Source: Quercus robur (Eukaryota > Streptophyta > Magnoliopsida > Fagales > Fagaceae). From it: a stretch of DNA of 64,000 nt. A program made the position numbers and the translations under genes. This document shows, piece by piece, positions 1 through 12,901 of the stretch. Below the pieces are notes generated by a model. The model did not search any database, was not told where the DNA came from, and worked only from the letters and a program-made list of their open reading frames with translations. The stretch's first letter is position 1. The number at the start of each line of letters is the position of its first letter. Location of the stretch: contig NC_065538.1 of assembly GCF_932294415.1 (NCBI RefSeq), positions 47,840,843 to 47,904,842 of the forward strand. The letters are read 5' to 3'.

Positions 1-425
1 GGTTGGTTTTTTTTTTTCTTTGTTATGGGCTGTGGTGGTGGTGGTGGTGGTTGTGGGTGTGGTTGATGGTAGATTGGGTTTGTTTTATGGTGCTGTGTTG
101 GTGGTGGTTGTGCCGCGTTTTGTGGTGCTGTGAGTTTTTTTTTTACCTTGCTGTGGACTGGTGGTGGTGGTGGTGGTGGTGTTGTGGCTGTGGCTGATGA
201 TAGAGTGGTTGTGGTTGGTGCTGTGTTTTTTTTTTTTGGAGTAAGATATATTATTTTATTGTAGTGGTTATATTATTTTATTGTGATATATATATTATTT
301 TATTGTGTTAAAAGCTAAAATAGATCTACTGGTGCAGCATGTGTGTAGGTAAAATAGATAAAGTGACTTTTTGTGTAGCTAAATAGCTAAAATTTTACCT
401 CCACTGTTGTAAATGCTCTAATAAA
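1..425 (-). mobile_element. TIR-element fragment, GTGG-rich (family F)
   Basis: The first 235 bases are GTG/GGT-rich low-complexity sequence. They are followed by AT-rich repeats of the motif ATATTATTTTATTG and end near 425 in a segment whose reverse complement begins GAGCATTTACAACAG. The same order (terminal GAGCATT, AT-rich arm, CCACCACC-rich core) is seen in the opposite orientation at 32466-32976. I infer a left-truncated copy of one miniature TIR family. The short open frame through the GTGG tract is low-complexity and I do not regard it as a gene. Confidence 0.45.
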
Positions 426-825
426 AGAGAAAAAGAAGGGGAATTTCTAAGCCATTTTAAATAAATAAATAAGAATAAAACCTAACTTAAGGCAGAACGC
501 AGAAGACCTCAAACTGAGAAGTTGGGTAGCCACAAGCAACTGAAGCAGAGGCAGACTAGCACACCACGCCTGACTCCACCAGCCACCACAAGTCCACAGC
601 ATCACTGCCCTGCCCCTGTCAGCTTAAACCTGATAATTTATATTCAATCTCTTTTATTTTATTTATTTTATTTTTTTTAATGAGAATATTGTATCCATCC
701 CTTTCATATGCTTGTTTGATTAAATTGTGAAGAAAATTTAAAGAGAGGCAGAGGTGAGAGGCAGAGATGCAGGGATGGTAGTTTTGTCTAGACCCATCTT
801 TCTCTCTTTAATCAATGACAAGATA

Positions 826-860
<35 letters not shown>

Positions 861-1726
861 TAAAAAGTTGTTCAGCCAGCAGTCCTCTCTTTGTTTAATG
901 AAAAAGCATAAACAAACACAACACGCAACAGTACAACACCAGCAACACATCAACACTTATTGCAGCCCATGTGATGTTATATGCTTTTTATGTAGTTTTG
1001 TCCGTTAGTAGTTTGGTGTCTTTTAAAAAATTAAAGAGATGCTTTTTATGATAAATAATTAAATAGATTTTTTGCAACTTTAAGATTTATTAGTTGATTG
1101 TTGAACACTTGTGTGCGTGCTATTTGTCTATTGTGTGTAATGATAGTAGATTATTGACCATATAATAATATGATAATTTTAAATTATATTTTATATGTAG
1201 AAAATGAAAAAGTCAATTATCATATTTAATTCTTTCAATAGAAAATTTTGAAATGATTTAAAAGCTAATATTAGTGATACAACATTGTCAACCGCTGATG
1301 TTGAGGAAACTCTTGACGTCTTAATTGAGGAAAATCCTGATGAACCAGTTGACGAAAATCTCAACACTTCAATTGAGGAAAATTCTATCCTCGTAACTCT
1401 ATGTCCTGCATCCATCCTAATTAATACTATATAATGTGAGAATGAAATCATCAAAATTGATGTTTTGATAACTAGTAGATTGCCTAGGTACCATACCCTA
1501 AAAAGGTACATCAGAACATTTTTTTTTAAATAATGGTAGGCAACGAACTTCTTTAAGAGATGCAAAAATCTGGTTAAGTAAGGGTGTCTTACATTTAATG
1601 CACAAATGTATTGATCCTTGGACAGTTGCTTTTGTTATTAGACAACAATCTATATATTCAAAAAAAAAAAATTCTATATATTCAACATGCATGTCTGGCA
1701 AATCATCTTCATCCACGGCTATTATC
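426..1726. other. Upstream region of the GDSL gene, no gene seen
   Basis: This is AT-rich sequence with a TA microsatellite at about 834-855 and A/T runs. Open frames here are short and not protein-like. It should hold the promoter and 5' leader of the lipase gene, but I cannot place a TATA box or transcription start with confidence. Confidence 0.5.
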
Positions 1727-4700
1727 ATGAAACTTTTTCCCCTCCTATCCTTCTTATTCTTCACTTTGGGGACAGTACTATCAAGTCCTCAGCGATATGA
1801 GTCAATTTTCAACTTTGGGGACTCTCTTAGTGACACAGGCAATTTTCTTCTTTCTGGCGCCGTTGCATTTCCAGTAATAGGGAAGCTCCCTTATGGTGTG
1901 ACCTTCTTTCAACACGCAACTGGCCGGTGCTCCGATGGACGCTTAGTGGTTGATTTCATTGGTATTTTGACTTGCTTTTCTTCTTCCTTCATTATTTTTA
2001 TTAGTTAAATTCCTATATTCAATTCACAACAAGATCATATGAAAATGAAATTGAGCTTAAAAGTTGTGGTTTAGAGAACAAAACTTGGTTCGAATTAATC
2101 TAAACTCTTCCACTAAATAATAATAAAACAAAGAAAAACTATTTTTAAATGCTAAAGCAGTGATACAAGTAACAAAGTTAATAAGAAAACACATTTGACT
2201 CTTCAAAACATTTCTTTTCACTTTTCAGTAAAATTTAAAAGAGCTATATCTAAGAATAACCAAAAATAGGTGCACGTCCAGCTCTTTAATACTACTCCAA
2301 TTTTTGCAAGACACTAGGTACAGTGCTCAACAAGTTTGTAGAGCACTAGCGCTTCGTACGATTTTTATATATATTTAAAATTTTTCACTCTGCTAACTAA
2401 AAAAATAATAATTTATGTTGAGTATTTTCATTGAATGTGAGCAATTCCAATAATGATTCTAAATTGACTAAAAAGTCAATTTAGCAACCAATTCCTTAAA
2501 AATGTTTCTACAGCAAAGAAGTAAACTCAAAAAAAAAAAAAAAAAAAAATTAGAGTTTGAGCTACACTTAAACTTAAAACAAAATTTATTTATTTATTTT
2601 ATGTGAGGGTTTTAAAAAAAAAAATATTTTAATGTGTTGACGGTTGTGATTGTTGTTGATTATGTTAGATATATTATTTTATTGTATTGTTTATATTATT
2701 TTAATGTGTTAAATGTTAAAATAAAATCTTTAATGTTAGGTGTATTATAAAATGAGATGTTAAAATAGATAAAATAGTATTTTGAGTTACTAAAAACTAT
2801 ATTTTTTAACAACTTTTGCTATGAATGCTGTAGGATAAGAAAATAAAGAGTTTGCTATATTGAGTGTAATTAAAAAGTGAGTATAGAAAAATGACTTCAC
2901 TTTGAAGTCGATATAGATTGTAAAATCCCATGTCAACGTTAAATTATTAATCAGCTGTGGTGAAATTAAAATGTAGCTGAGGCATATGGGCTGCCATATC
3001 TTCCTCCCTATCTAGCAATAGACAATGGTCATGATTTCAAGCACGGAGTAAATTTTGCTGTTGCTGGAGCCACCGCACTTGATCCACAATTCTTCAAAGA
3101 ACTAAAACTGGAATCACTCCTATGGACTAAGGACTCTTTGAGCATTCAGCTTGGTTGGTTTAAGAAGCTGAAGTCCTCCCTCTGTACGACCAAACAAGGT
3201 GACATTTACCTAAAACCTGTAATTACACTAATCCTTTTTTTTTTTTTTTTTCAACATCAACTTTTTATGATATATATATATACAACCTTTCATTTCTGTC
3301 ATAGATTGTGACAACTATTTCAAGAAGTCGCTCTTTCTCGTGGGAGAGATTGGTGGAAACGATTATAACTACGCTTTCTTTGTCGGTGGAAGCATTAAAA
3401 AGCTTCGAGCTTTCGTCCCCGTTGTCGTTGATGCAATTACTAAGGCCACCAGTGTAAGCTCACTCATAAATGATCAAACTCTTCATGTCGGGCTAGACAG
3501 GTTGCCAAAATCATCATTAAAATATTACAAATATGATATTTACAAAAAAATTTTAATCACAAAAAAGTAGTAATTCAAAACTTCCTTTATTATATATGTT
3601 GTTTAAATGAGACCCATATATTTATCACATCAATTTTTATTTTTTTGAACTAAAATATGTGGTAACTTTATCATTTTTCCTAACTTTTTTTTTTTCTTAA
3701 AACACATTAAAAATTTTAATATTGTTTTTATTTTATTTTTTTCGCTATAAAATGTTTTACAGAAAACACTTGCATCATTTTATCGTGTTTATTTCATTGT
3801 AAAATTATTTGTCAAACTTTAAAATATTTTCCATTGACCGTAAAATTTTTGTAAAATGTTATAAAACGTTTTATCTTACAAAACTTTGATAAAACATTTT
3901 ACAAAAACATATAGTGATAATCTGACAACCAGTGAATATAACTAGTAGATTAAGTGATGTTAGGAATATTACAAACTGACGTGTCACTAATAATAAAATG
4001 AAATTCAAACACTTAATTATTATCATATTGAAGTGTGCACATTTCAAATTGATTTCTGCATTAGCCTATAAATATTTTGTAATAAAATTTAGCATTTTTT
4101 GGGTAAATTTAAATAAGTTAATAAATGAGTATTTGAATCATCTTTTTTTTTTTTTTTTTTTAATTATTATTAGTAAATTAGTAACGCATCAATTTGTAAA
4201 AGTTATCATAGCATCACTAGGCTGGCTAGCTCTCTCACTCTCTCTCTCTCTCTCTCTATTTTCTTTCATGAGATTTCACGTTTCATGATGATTAGGCATT
4301 GATAGAGGAAGGTGTGGTGGAGCTAGTGGTGCCGGGTAATTTGCCAATTGGGTGCTCAGCCGCGTATATGACCTTGTTTCAAAGTCCTAACAAAGCTGAC
4401 TATGACCCAAAAAATGGGTGCCTAAAGGCTTTTAATTCTTTTGCTAAGTACCATAACAATCAGCTAAAACGTGCTCTCGAGATGCTGAGACAGAAGTACC
4501 CACATGCAAGGATCATTTATGCAGACTATTATGGTGCAGCCATTCGATTCTTTCACGCACCGCGACATTACGGTGAGCTTTACATGTTTCTTACATTTAT
4601 GTGTGAGTTTTTTTTTTTTTTTTTTTTTTGGTTGCAAAATCAAGACCTGTAAGTAACACATCAAAAAAAATGTAGACATTACACTACTATTAATATTCAA

Positions 4701-5858
4701 AGTCAAATTTCCATATATACAAAGATTTAATTTTTGTCACACTGTATAATTAATTAATAGTCATTTGGAAATGAATGACATGCTAAGATGAAATCCACTT
4801 ATTTTAAAATGAATTAATAGAATTTTAAAAATTCATTGAGACAGTTATTTTAAGTACCTTAGAGGATCTTAATCGAACATGCATGAGCTAACTTAGTAAT
4901 GGTGTGATGTCATTCCAATGGACCAGTCAATAGTTCCATTAAAAGTGAGTTACCTTATTTCAAGAACCATTTGGACATACCTACTTTATTTATTTCCTAC
5001 TTGAAACTCTCCAACCTTTTGATAAATACAACCACATTTATACCACTCTTTACGCATTAATCCAATTTACTCTTTTTATTGGGCATGTGGCATTGGTTGT
5101 TGACAATATTTTGTGTATATATATATATATATATCAAGGGCAAGACTTAGTTACAGTACTTAGGTGCTGTTCTTTAGGTTCCCATTTTATGATTCTACCA
5201 TGTAGATTTTTCCTCATGAGATGAAAATATATTTTTTAGCTAAGAAGTCACATGGTAAAATTTTAAGAGGAGAACTTAAGAAACAACACTTATAGTGCTA
5301 TACTTAAGTTTTGTCTATATATAAAATAAGTTTGCATCATTTTTTGTTTTTTTTTTTCCTTTCTTGAACCTAAGGATACTACTTGTGCTAGTCATAATCT
5401 AGCCTAATGGGACATGGAATTTTACCATTTCTGATGTTCCAAGCTCATTTTTGGAGGATAAAGAGGTAGGAATCATGATTCTCTCTTCATTTCAAATGAA
5501 ATAGGAGAGAGTTTTTGGTGTTGACTGTTGATCAAGCCATTACATTGATTAATTAGTCTAGCTGGAAGTGTAATCTATGATACCCATGCAAAGTTAATTA
5601 CAGCATTATCTAAGTTTAGGCTTATTGTTGCATGCAGGTTTTTTCAATAGTACTCTAACAGCTTGTTGCGGAGGGGGTGGACCATACAATTTCAACAATT
5701 CAGCAAGGTGTGGTCACATTGGATCCAAAGCTTGTAATAATCCATCAGCTCATGTAAACTGGGATGGAATTCACTTAACAGAAGCATCTTACAGGCATAT
5801 TGCTAAGGGTTTGATCAGTGGTCTCTTTTCCACTCCACCCCTATCCTCTCCCCTCTGA
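1727..5858 (+). CDS. GDSL esterase/lipase, five exons, apparently intact
   Basis: The exons are 1727-1961, 2977-3198, 3305-3453, 4296-4572 and 5638-5858. All introns are GT/AG, and the phases join to a 367-residue protein, a normal length for plant GDSL lipases. Residues 1-20 form a hydrophobic signal peptide, so the product is probably secreted or vacuolar. Block I is FNFGDSLSDTG with nucleophile Ser33. Block II Gly lies in FAVAGATA. Block III is GGND (Asn171). Block V has Asp337 and His340 in NWDGIHLTE. These supply the SGNH-hydrolase catalytic set. The family hydrolyses acyl or acetyl esters of lipids or wall polymers; the substrate cannot be told from sequence. ATG 1727 was chosen because the signal peptide starts there; an in-frame upstream codon at 1598 would add an implausible leader. 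Introns carry TA and CT repeats and one TE-like patch. No lesion was seen. The plant GDSL-lipase assignment is secure; the specific paralogue is not. Confidence 0.93.
2640..2845. repeat. Family F arm inside intron 1 of the lipase gene
   Basis: The stretch contains ATATTATTTTATTGT, then GTGTTAAATGTTAAAATA, then a segment resembling GATGTTAAAATAGATAAAAT. The same order occurs at 240-425 and a similar piece at about 49330-49410. It lies wholly within intron 1 and should not affect the protein. The ends are too decayed to give a target duplication. Confidence 0.35.
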
Positions 5859-6284
5859 GATAGTCCAGAACATATCTCAATGCTTGGCACACGAAAATGG
5901 CTAAACCAAGAAAAAACAAAATTTCAATGAAGATTTTTTGTTCCAACTTGCTTATCTACTTGGCTCTACCTAGTCGGTGGATTAAAAGTGTCACTTTTCT
6001 CGTTGGTTAGGCATTAATGAATGAGTAGTCTGTGACCCTTCCGTATTGTATGTTACTTTATTTCCTCTAAAATTCCTGTTCTGTATTACGTAACTAAAGA
6101 CTTATGCGTATGAGAAATTCTCTTGTGGTCAATGTTATTTATTGACTATTGTGTGTAAAAGTTTATTATTGATAAATGGTTATATTTAAAGAATTTTATC
6201 AAATTAAGCTCTCCACAAGAGTTATGACCAGTAAAATTTTATATGAACATTGATCAAAGAAGAAGCCACTAGCTATTACGGACC
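5859..6284. other. 3' flank of the lipase gene
   Basis: AT-rich sequence after the TGA stop, presumably the 3' UTR and terminator region. No convincing gene or repeat was recognised. Confidence 0.4.
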
Positions 6285-7240
6285 AGCTTGTTGAAGTGGA
6301 TTTGGACAGCAGCTCAGAACAGATTATGCAACACAGTTGTTACTATCTCTTGGCTACTCTGGATGAGGGTTATCTGCTGCACAAGATTGGTTCTAGCTTG
6401 TTGAAGTTATCTGATTTTTTAGGATTTGTTTAGGAGTTATTAATGGTTATCTTGCTTATGTTTATAGGGTTGCTTTTCAAATAATGACTCTGCTTGGGTG
6501 TGTCCAACAAAGATAGCAGTTGAAAATAGGATAGGAGTTGATGTTATTTTATCTTTATCAATTAGGAATGCATTGTATGCTCAGTTGGAGGCTATTTATA
6601 GCCTGCGTTTAATAATAAGAAGTCATTTGAATATTCTAGTAAAAAATCAAGCTTTTGCTTGCTAAGGAGGTCCTTGTTATTCCTCAAAGCATAACCAAAA
6701 ATTTATCCTTCTTCTTTATTGTTAATTCAATAATTTCCTCGATCTAACCATAGCCCCACGCAGGAAAAGAGGTGCAGCATGCGACCAAGGCGGGGGTCAT
6801 ATCAATTTGGTATCAGAGCAAGTTATGGCTGAGAATCATGTGGGTAGATTGGAAGGTGAGGTTAACAACCTGACTTCCATGGTTTCGGAACAACAAAAGG
6901 TGATGAAGGAGATACAAGAGATGCTTGCAGAAATGCATACTCGTTCTGAAAAGCATACAAGTACTCATAGCAGTGAAAGGGTAGAGAGTTCTCATCGGCA
7001 TGGTGAGGGAGAAAGATTTCAGGTAGATTCAACTCAGGATAGTAGGGCTCAAATGGTGCGTAGAGCCGAATAGTTTTTTGAGTTTCAAAGAATTCCCACT
7101 AAAGAGTAGTTACCTTGCTTACCACTTGGAGGGAGAAGCTCAACTGTGGTATCAACTACTTAAGGATGAAGGGGAGGAACTCACATGGACTACACTCAAG
7201 GAAGGGTTGTACACAAGCAAGGATAGAACCAGGATTCAAA
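6285..7240 (+). mobile_element. Ty3/gypsy LTR-retrotransposon remnant: LTR end, PBS, gag start
   Basis: A primer-binding site TGGTATCAGAGC (complementary to initiator-Met tRNA) sits at 6808-6819, two bases after an LTR-like end ...ATATCA at about 6805. The LTR-like stretch upstream contains a TATA-like GGCTATTTATAGCC near 6590-6603. Its 5' limit is uncertain; 6285 is a guess. Gag begins at ATG 6825, with a coiled-coil N-terminus followed by a gypsy gag core (LEGEAQLWYQLLKDEGEELTW near 7128). An in-frame stop at 7071-7073 and a frameshift separate the two. The match ends near 7240, where a G-run and unrelated AT-rich sequence begin. There is no pol and no 3' LTR. Confidence 0.7.
6825..7240 (+). 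pseudogene. Degenerate Ty3/gypsy gag fragment
   Basis: The first frame (6825-7073) encodes a charged, coiled-coil-prone segment and stops just before the position where gypsy gags read AEQFFEYQ. The second frame, from about 7110, encodes YLAYHLEGEAQLWYQLL, a recognisable retrotransposon gag core (Retrotrans_gag type). The two frames are out of register, so no functional capsid could be made. The remainder of gag and all of pol are missing. Confidence 0.7.
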
Positions 7241-7683
7241 CTTGGGGGGCGGGGGGGAGAGTTCTTTATTCAAGAATTTTAGAAAGTTGGAATATTAATA
7301 CTAGAGGTTAACAACGATGCATTATTAGCATTAATTTTTTTAAATTTTTTTTGTATTTTTCCTTTTTTAAAAAAATCAATAATAGATATTTATAATTTTT
7401 TTTAAAAAAGAAATCTATTTATTCTTTTCATATAATTCTATACCTAATAAATTCATAATGCTATATATAAAAGATTCTAAAATAAAATGCAAAAACTATA
7501 GTTAAAAACTCAAATCCATGTCTAGTATTACATTAATAAAACAATTAAAATAATGGTTAATCAACATCATGCACTAATATTCAGCGAAAGAAAGGGTGAG
7601 ACAATTATCGTTGTCTTGCTTAAGGAATTTTTTATTTATAATTACTTGGTTAAGGTTTGTTAGGTTAAATTTATTTAATCATT
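7241..7683. other. Gene-free AT-rich gap between two retroelement remnants
   Basis: A short G-run near 7240-7258 is followed by AT-rich sequence with A and T homopolymers. No ORF, terminal repeat or RNA gene was recognised. Confidence 0.4.
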
Positions 7684-8745
7684 TGTTGGCTTTGTTCCGT
7701 GCCAAATTTACTTGTAATTTAGCAATTAGATACCCTATATTTAGGTGGAATTCATGTAAGAGTAGTGTGTGAGAGAGTGTGAAGAAATCTCAGAAGTGTG
7801 CAATTCAAGGGAGTTTCGAGACTGGATCTCACGACTAGCAAGTTGCCAAAATGGCACACGTGTGAAGCATGCAGGGGGAGCTGAAGGGTCACGCCAACTG
7901 TGGCACTACAGGACAAAATTTTCAATCTGGCTAAGCAATTAGCTCGTGACTCAAACTCGCTACTCGTTCTAGTCACGAGCTCGAGTCTCCAAAATGCCTT
8001 ATTTGGTTGTAACTGACTCTTCGCATTCCTCATACACTCTACTATAAATACCCTTATACCCACGAAATGTAGAGAGTTTCCAGAAAGAATTTTGAGAGAG
8101 AAACCCTAAAAGAAACAAGATTGACTCATCCACAATCTTCATCCTTTGATTCTCCAAATTTCTCTACTTTCACCCTCTCCATTGACATATATTTTTGAGA
8201 GATACATTAGCTAAATCCTTATCTCATCGTACCCATATCTGTGAGAAGGTATTTTGGTGCTTGGGAAGCAGTTCAGAAGGGACCAATTCAATTTGGTTGA
8301 TGCAATGGGCTATTGCGGGATCCGGTAAGCTAGAGAAGACAAGGTTCGATGCAATCCTGTTGGAGTAAGAAGCTTGGAAGGCTTAGGTGCACAGGGTAGA
8401 TTAGGCTTGGAGGGTCTTCCGCTATTCATGTATCCCAATTTCATTCTCTAGTGGATTATTGACCGCTTGGAGGGCAGCGGAGAGGTTTTACGCCGAGTAC
8501 TTCGGTTTCCTCTTCGATAACACATCGCCATGTTATCTTTGTGTTTGAATCTTTCTTCCCTTTCTCTTTACCTTTTAATTACTGCTATGATTGTGATTAA
8601 TTATGGTTTAGAGTGTGTTACCTGTTTGGGTTTAGCTTATATTCATATTCTACACGTATATTGTTTGATTATAAGCTTGTGTTGGTAATTTATAAATTGG
8701 GGGTCTAAACGTTCATTGATATTATACACACTATTTGAACATTCA
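7684..8745 (+). repeat. 5' LTR of element A
   Basis: Begins TGTTGGCTTT and ends ACATTCA, two bases before the PBS-like site, about 1062 bp. A TATA-like ACTATAAATA occurs at 8041-8050. Upstream of it, about 7815-7980, several copies of CACGA/TCGTGA-type motifs cluster. The same start and TATA-region layout are seen in the solo LTR at 44591. Confidence 0.75.
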
Positions 8746-8813
8746 ATTGGTATTAGAGCAAGTGCACTTGTTATGGTTTAATTACTTGAGTGCGATCCTT
8801 GACCCCATTTGAG

Positions 8814-10797
8814 ATGGATCGATCTCAATCTTTGAATGCTCCTCCATATTTTGATGGAAGCAACTATGCATTTTGGAAAGTCTGCATGGGGGCATTCCTA
8901 TGTTCAATCGATGAGACTATTTGGGATGCTGTAGATATAGGGTGGATTAGGCGGGAGGCTGTCAAATCCACATGGGATAAGGTAGCCCTTGCGGCAGCTA
9001 ATGCAAATAGCAAGGCACTAAATGCTATTTTCTGTGGTATTTCTCCAGATGAGTTTCATAGGATTTCTCACATTACAATTGCCAAGGAGGCATGGCAAAT
9101 ATTGGAGACAACCTATGAAGGCACTAAAAAGGTCAAAGACACCAAGTTGTAGATGATAACCACTCAATTCGAGGAGCTGAAGATGAGTGACGATGAGTCA
9201 TTCGATTCATTTTATGGCAAGATGAATGAGGTGGTTATTGGGAAATGGGAAGTTCAACTTGGGTGAAAAGACGGAGGACTCAAAGATAGTGAGGAAGATC
9301 CTTCCATCATTGTCGGAGAGCTTTTGTGCAAAGGTTACTGCAATTGAAAAGGGCAAGGACCTTGATGATATCAAAGTTCAAGAACTAATTGGCTCACTTT
9401 AAACATATGAGTAGTCTCTACCTTGACAAAGGAAGAGCAAATCCCTTGCTCTAAAGACAACCAATGAGAGGGTGGAAACTCACGACTCATCGAATGAGGA
9501 TGAGGCCGAGAAAGATGTGGCATATCTTGTCATGAAGAATTTCCGAAAGTTTTTGAAGTTAAAAAAGAATGGAAAGTTTGCTGAGAAAGGAAAATTCCCA
9601 AATTCCTAGAAAGAGAAAAAGGATTTCAAGAAGAAAGATGGGAAGGATTCTCAATCTTCTTAAGCAATCACGTGCTATGAATGCAACGGTCATGGACATC
9701 TCAAGAAGGAGTGTCCTAACTATTTGAGAGGGAAGGGTAAAGTGTATGCCACTACTCTTAGTGACACCAACTCCTCTAATTCAGATTTAGATGAAAGCTG
9801 TGATGGAGAGGGAAACTTCTCTGCATTCATGACCATTGCTCCCACGGAATCTTCAGATGATTTGAGTGTGCTAGTGGAAGAGCTTGGTGAGCACACTAAA
9901 TTGGAGTCAATGGGGATAGTAGAGGAATCTAATGATGAGGAAGATGAAAGAACAGTGGAAATGCAAGAGACCTACAATTCCCTTCTTGAGAAGACCGGTG
10001 AATATGCAAAATTGGCTAAAGCAGCCATTAAGAAAATGAAGAGAGCAAAGCAAGACTACAAGAGTCTTTTAGTCCGATACAAGGAGTCTAAGTGTGAAGT
10101 TGAGACGTTGAATGGAGAGCTAACCGAAGCCTATTCAAAGATAAAATTTCTTGAGCTTGAGGTGATTCAAGCTAATGCTAAAGTAAAGCAAGTCTCCTCT
10201 AAGAAGCTTGATAAAGTGCTTGCTCATCAAAAACCTTTCTCCGACAAAAGTGGATTGGGATACACCGGAGAGATCAATTCGAGTGTCAAAGTGTCCAAGG
10301 ATATGAAGTTTGTGAAAGCTAAGGAACCAATAGTGGAAATCACTACTGTTGAGAAAGTGAAGGTGGAGAAGAAGCGGAATGTGACTGACCAAAGGTTATT
10401 GACTAAGCCTTTTAACTAATCAGTGGTCAAACCTAAGGGTAAAGGGAAATCTCTCCCAAAGTCACAAAGAGGTCTGAGAACTTAACATATCTGCCATCAT
10501 TGTGGAATTCAAGGACATACCAGACCCAATTTTCGTAAGCTTCAAGCATTGAAGAATTCAAGTGCTCAAAGGTCGAGAGGACCAAGACATGGCAAAGGGA
10601 ATTGGACTACTGAGCAATCAAAAGGTCATGAAGGTGGTCCCAAAGTGAGGGATGTGATGAAGATGATTGATGCATTCACCACCTATTTGACAAGCTTCAC
10701 CAGAACATTTGAAAGTCATAACAATAATACCCAATCCTCTAGGGATATCACCCCAAACGCAAGTGTCGTGTGGGTGAAGAAGGGTACACATGCATAA
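8814..10797 (+). pseudogene. Copia-type gag of element A, disrupted
   Basis: Starts at ATG 8814 with PPYFDGSNYAFWK, the DUF4219/UBN2 signature of plant copia gag. The UBN2-like core runs to about 9250 with a TAG at 9150-9152 and at least one frameshift before 9724. The first zinc knuckle (CYECNGHGHLKKEC) is at about 9673-9714. An acidic coiled-coil segment follows (9724-10416), then TAA at 10417-10419. A second TAA at 10483-10485 immediately precedes a second knuckle, CHHCGIQGHTRPNF, whose last Cys is Phe. The frame ends at 10797. Gag would normally package element RNA; this copy cannot make a full product. Confidence 0.8.
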
Positions 10798-12901
10798 GCA
10801 TTACAACATGTTTATGCATTAATACTTCCTATGTTTTGTGACATTGATTGGTTGTGTGCTTTGTGTTATCTCTCCAGCAAGTGTTGAATATTTTTGTTTG
10901 TTTGTTTGCTATTTGTTTTGAATGTTTTTACATTTTTTTATTATCAATCTTTACTTGCTTTTGTGTCAAAAATCCAAAAACACATAAAAAGTAGAAAATC
11001 CAAAAAATTTGATCGTCATTATTGTGTATTGTCACAAGCATGTTTTGTCTTGTACCTTTGTACTTATGGCTTTGTGCATTTACAAGCGTAGCTTGTTCTT
11101 TATGCACTCATATTATTGTGGGAAAAATCTTGACATCTATGTGACTGTTGTAAATAGATCTTTAAACTTGTCATGAATGATTAGTCAATGATTTTGTTGA
11201 TCTTGAAACTTGCATAGACTTGGGCTTATATATCTTCCCACCCTTTTATTTATTTATTTATTTTTTGCTTAAAGAGCTCAACAAATGTAAATTTCAAAAT
11301 GAAAAGAGATAATGAGCTGCAAAAACTATCGCATATACTAGTATTTGACTAGGAAAAAGGGAAAATGACTTTTATGAAAATGTATGATGCCCAAAAAGCC
11401 AAAGGCTTATTCATCAAATTGAAATATAAAAAATTTCAAGCATCGATCTCAAAATTAGATGTATTGATTCAAAATGATCAAATGATATGATGTGTATGAA
11501 ACCAAATGAGAAGCTTCAAAATTATGTAATCAAGTCTTGTGGAAGGTCATATATGCATACTTCTATAATTGAGATTGGTTACTTTTTCTCATGCTAATTG
11601 TGTATAACTTAGTTGAATTGATCATTGAAGCTTCACATTAGACTAAGGACTATCTCATCTTTGGTACCCACACACATCACACATGTCTATGTTCAATGAA
11701 TGTTTTATTCATTTGTATGATTATACTTAATTAAATATGTTGCACATGCTCAATTATATGTTGATCAAACACAAAGATTTTTGAGTATTTTAGTTGTTTT
11801 TGGAAAGTGTTTTTATTTTGAAAAATTTCAAAAACTGTGCAACCCTGTTTTGGTGACTTGCCTCACAGGTTAAGCCAGTCGTGAGCCCCCAGTTACGAGC
11901 TTACATAGAAGGTTTTCGCGACTCTTTGGTGGGTCAAAGCCCAAGTCGTGAAGAAGACTTAGATTTTTTTTTTATTATTATTATTATAAATCTGGGTTTT
12001 TAGAATTCACGCGACTCAATTTGGCGACTTGTTTGTGAGTGAAAGCTTTAGTTGCGAGGGTTATTTAGAAGGTTTCACGGCTCCCCACGCGATTGACTCG
12101 CAAGCAGTACTTCCAGTCGTGAAAAACACTTAAACAAATTTTTCAAAATTTTGTCACAAGGTTTTTTGGCAACTTGTTCGCGACTTATTCCAGTCGCAAA
12201 AATCGTGTGTTTTGCACAATGAGGGTTATTTTCAAGGCAGTTTTAAAAACTTTTCAGTTTTCCCTCACTCATTGTGATTGTTCATTGTCTTGTTCGTTCC
12301 TCTCCCTCATAAACTCACTGTGTTCTCACAAAAATCCTCCATTTTTCTTCATCATCTCTTCATCAATCTTCAAGAAAATGTATGGGTTCTTTACTTTTCT
12401 CAAAGTATTTCATGTTTATAATCCTTAAATTCTTAGATTTTGAATTTTTGTTGAAGTTTTGAAAATATGATGTTCGAATATGGGTTGGGTATATTTTGTT
12501 GAGTTTGTTATATGGGTTTTATTGTTTTTGATAGTGTGATGCTTATTATCCTGTTTATGGTGTGTTGTGCATATCATGCTCATAGTAAAATGTCTCAAAG
12601 ACACTTGTGTTTCTGAGGTCTCCATGGTTGTCAATGTACTTAGCCTTGCCTGCACATGCTTCTTATATGCACACCACATGCACCAGTGTTGCACATACCT
12701 ACATATATGCCATGTTTTTGCATCTCATACAGGCTAGCTGCACATTACTACTTAGTTGATCCATTCAACATGCTTGAGTGATATTTCTTCCTAACTATCA
12801 TTGTGTGCTTATTTCATGGACTAACTTGGATTTAATCAAGTTTGTGTTTGTATACTAGTGTTTTGCACTTGGTTCTCTGCTGTGTGTCTGTCCTCTTGTA
12901 G
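10798..12901 (+). promoter_or_regulatory. Element A spacer: palindrome cluster, leader and candidate intron before ORF2
   Basis: There is no gene between gag and ORF2. From about 11860 to 12200 there are many GCGACT, AGTCGTGA and CGCGA-type motifs. A CT-rich leader follows (about 12260-12375). A donor-like AAAAT|GTATGG at 12379/12380 and an acceptor TCTTGTAG ending at 12901 would excise 522 nt, joining the leader to ATG 12902. The intron is inferred from sequence and from near-equal introns in elements B and C. Confidence 0.5.

Noticed and set aside
3..197. Open frame rich in Trp, Val and Leu at the window start
   Set aside because: It is a translation of a GTGG/GGT low-complexity tract that belongs to a repeat element; no protein-like composition.
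12174..12694. Possible small genes before ORF2 of element A
   Set aside because: These frames lie in the leader and candidate intron and are not conserved in elements B or C.
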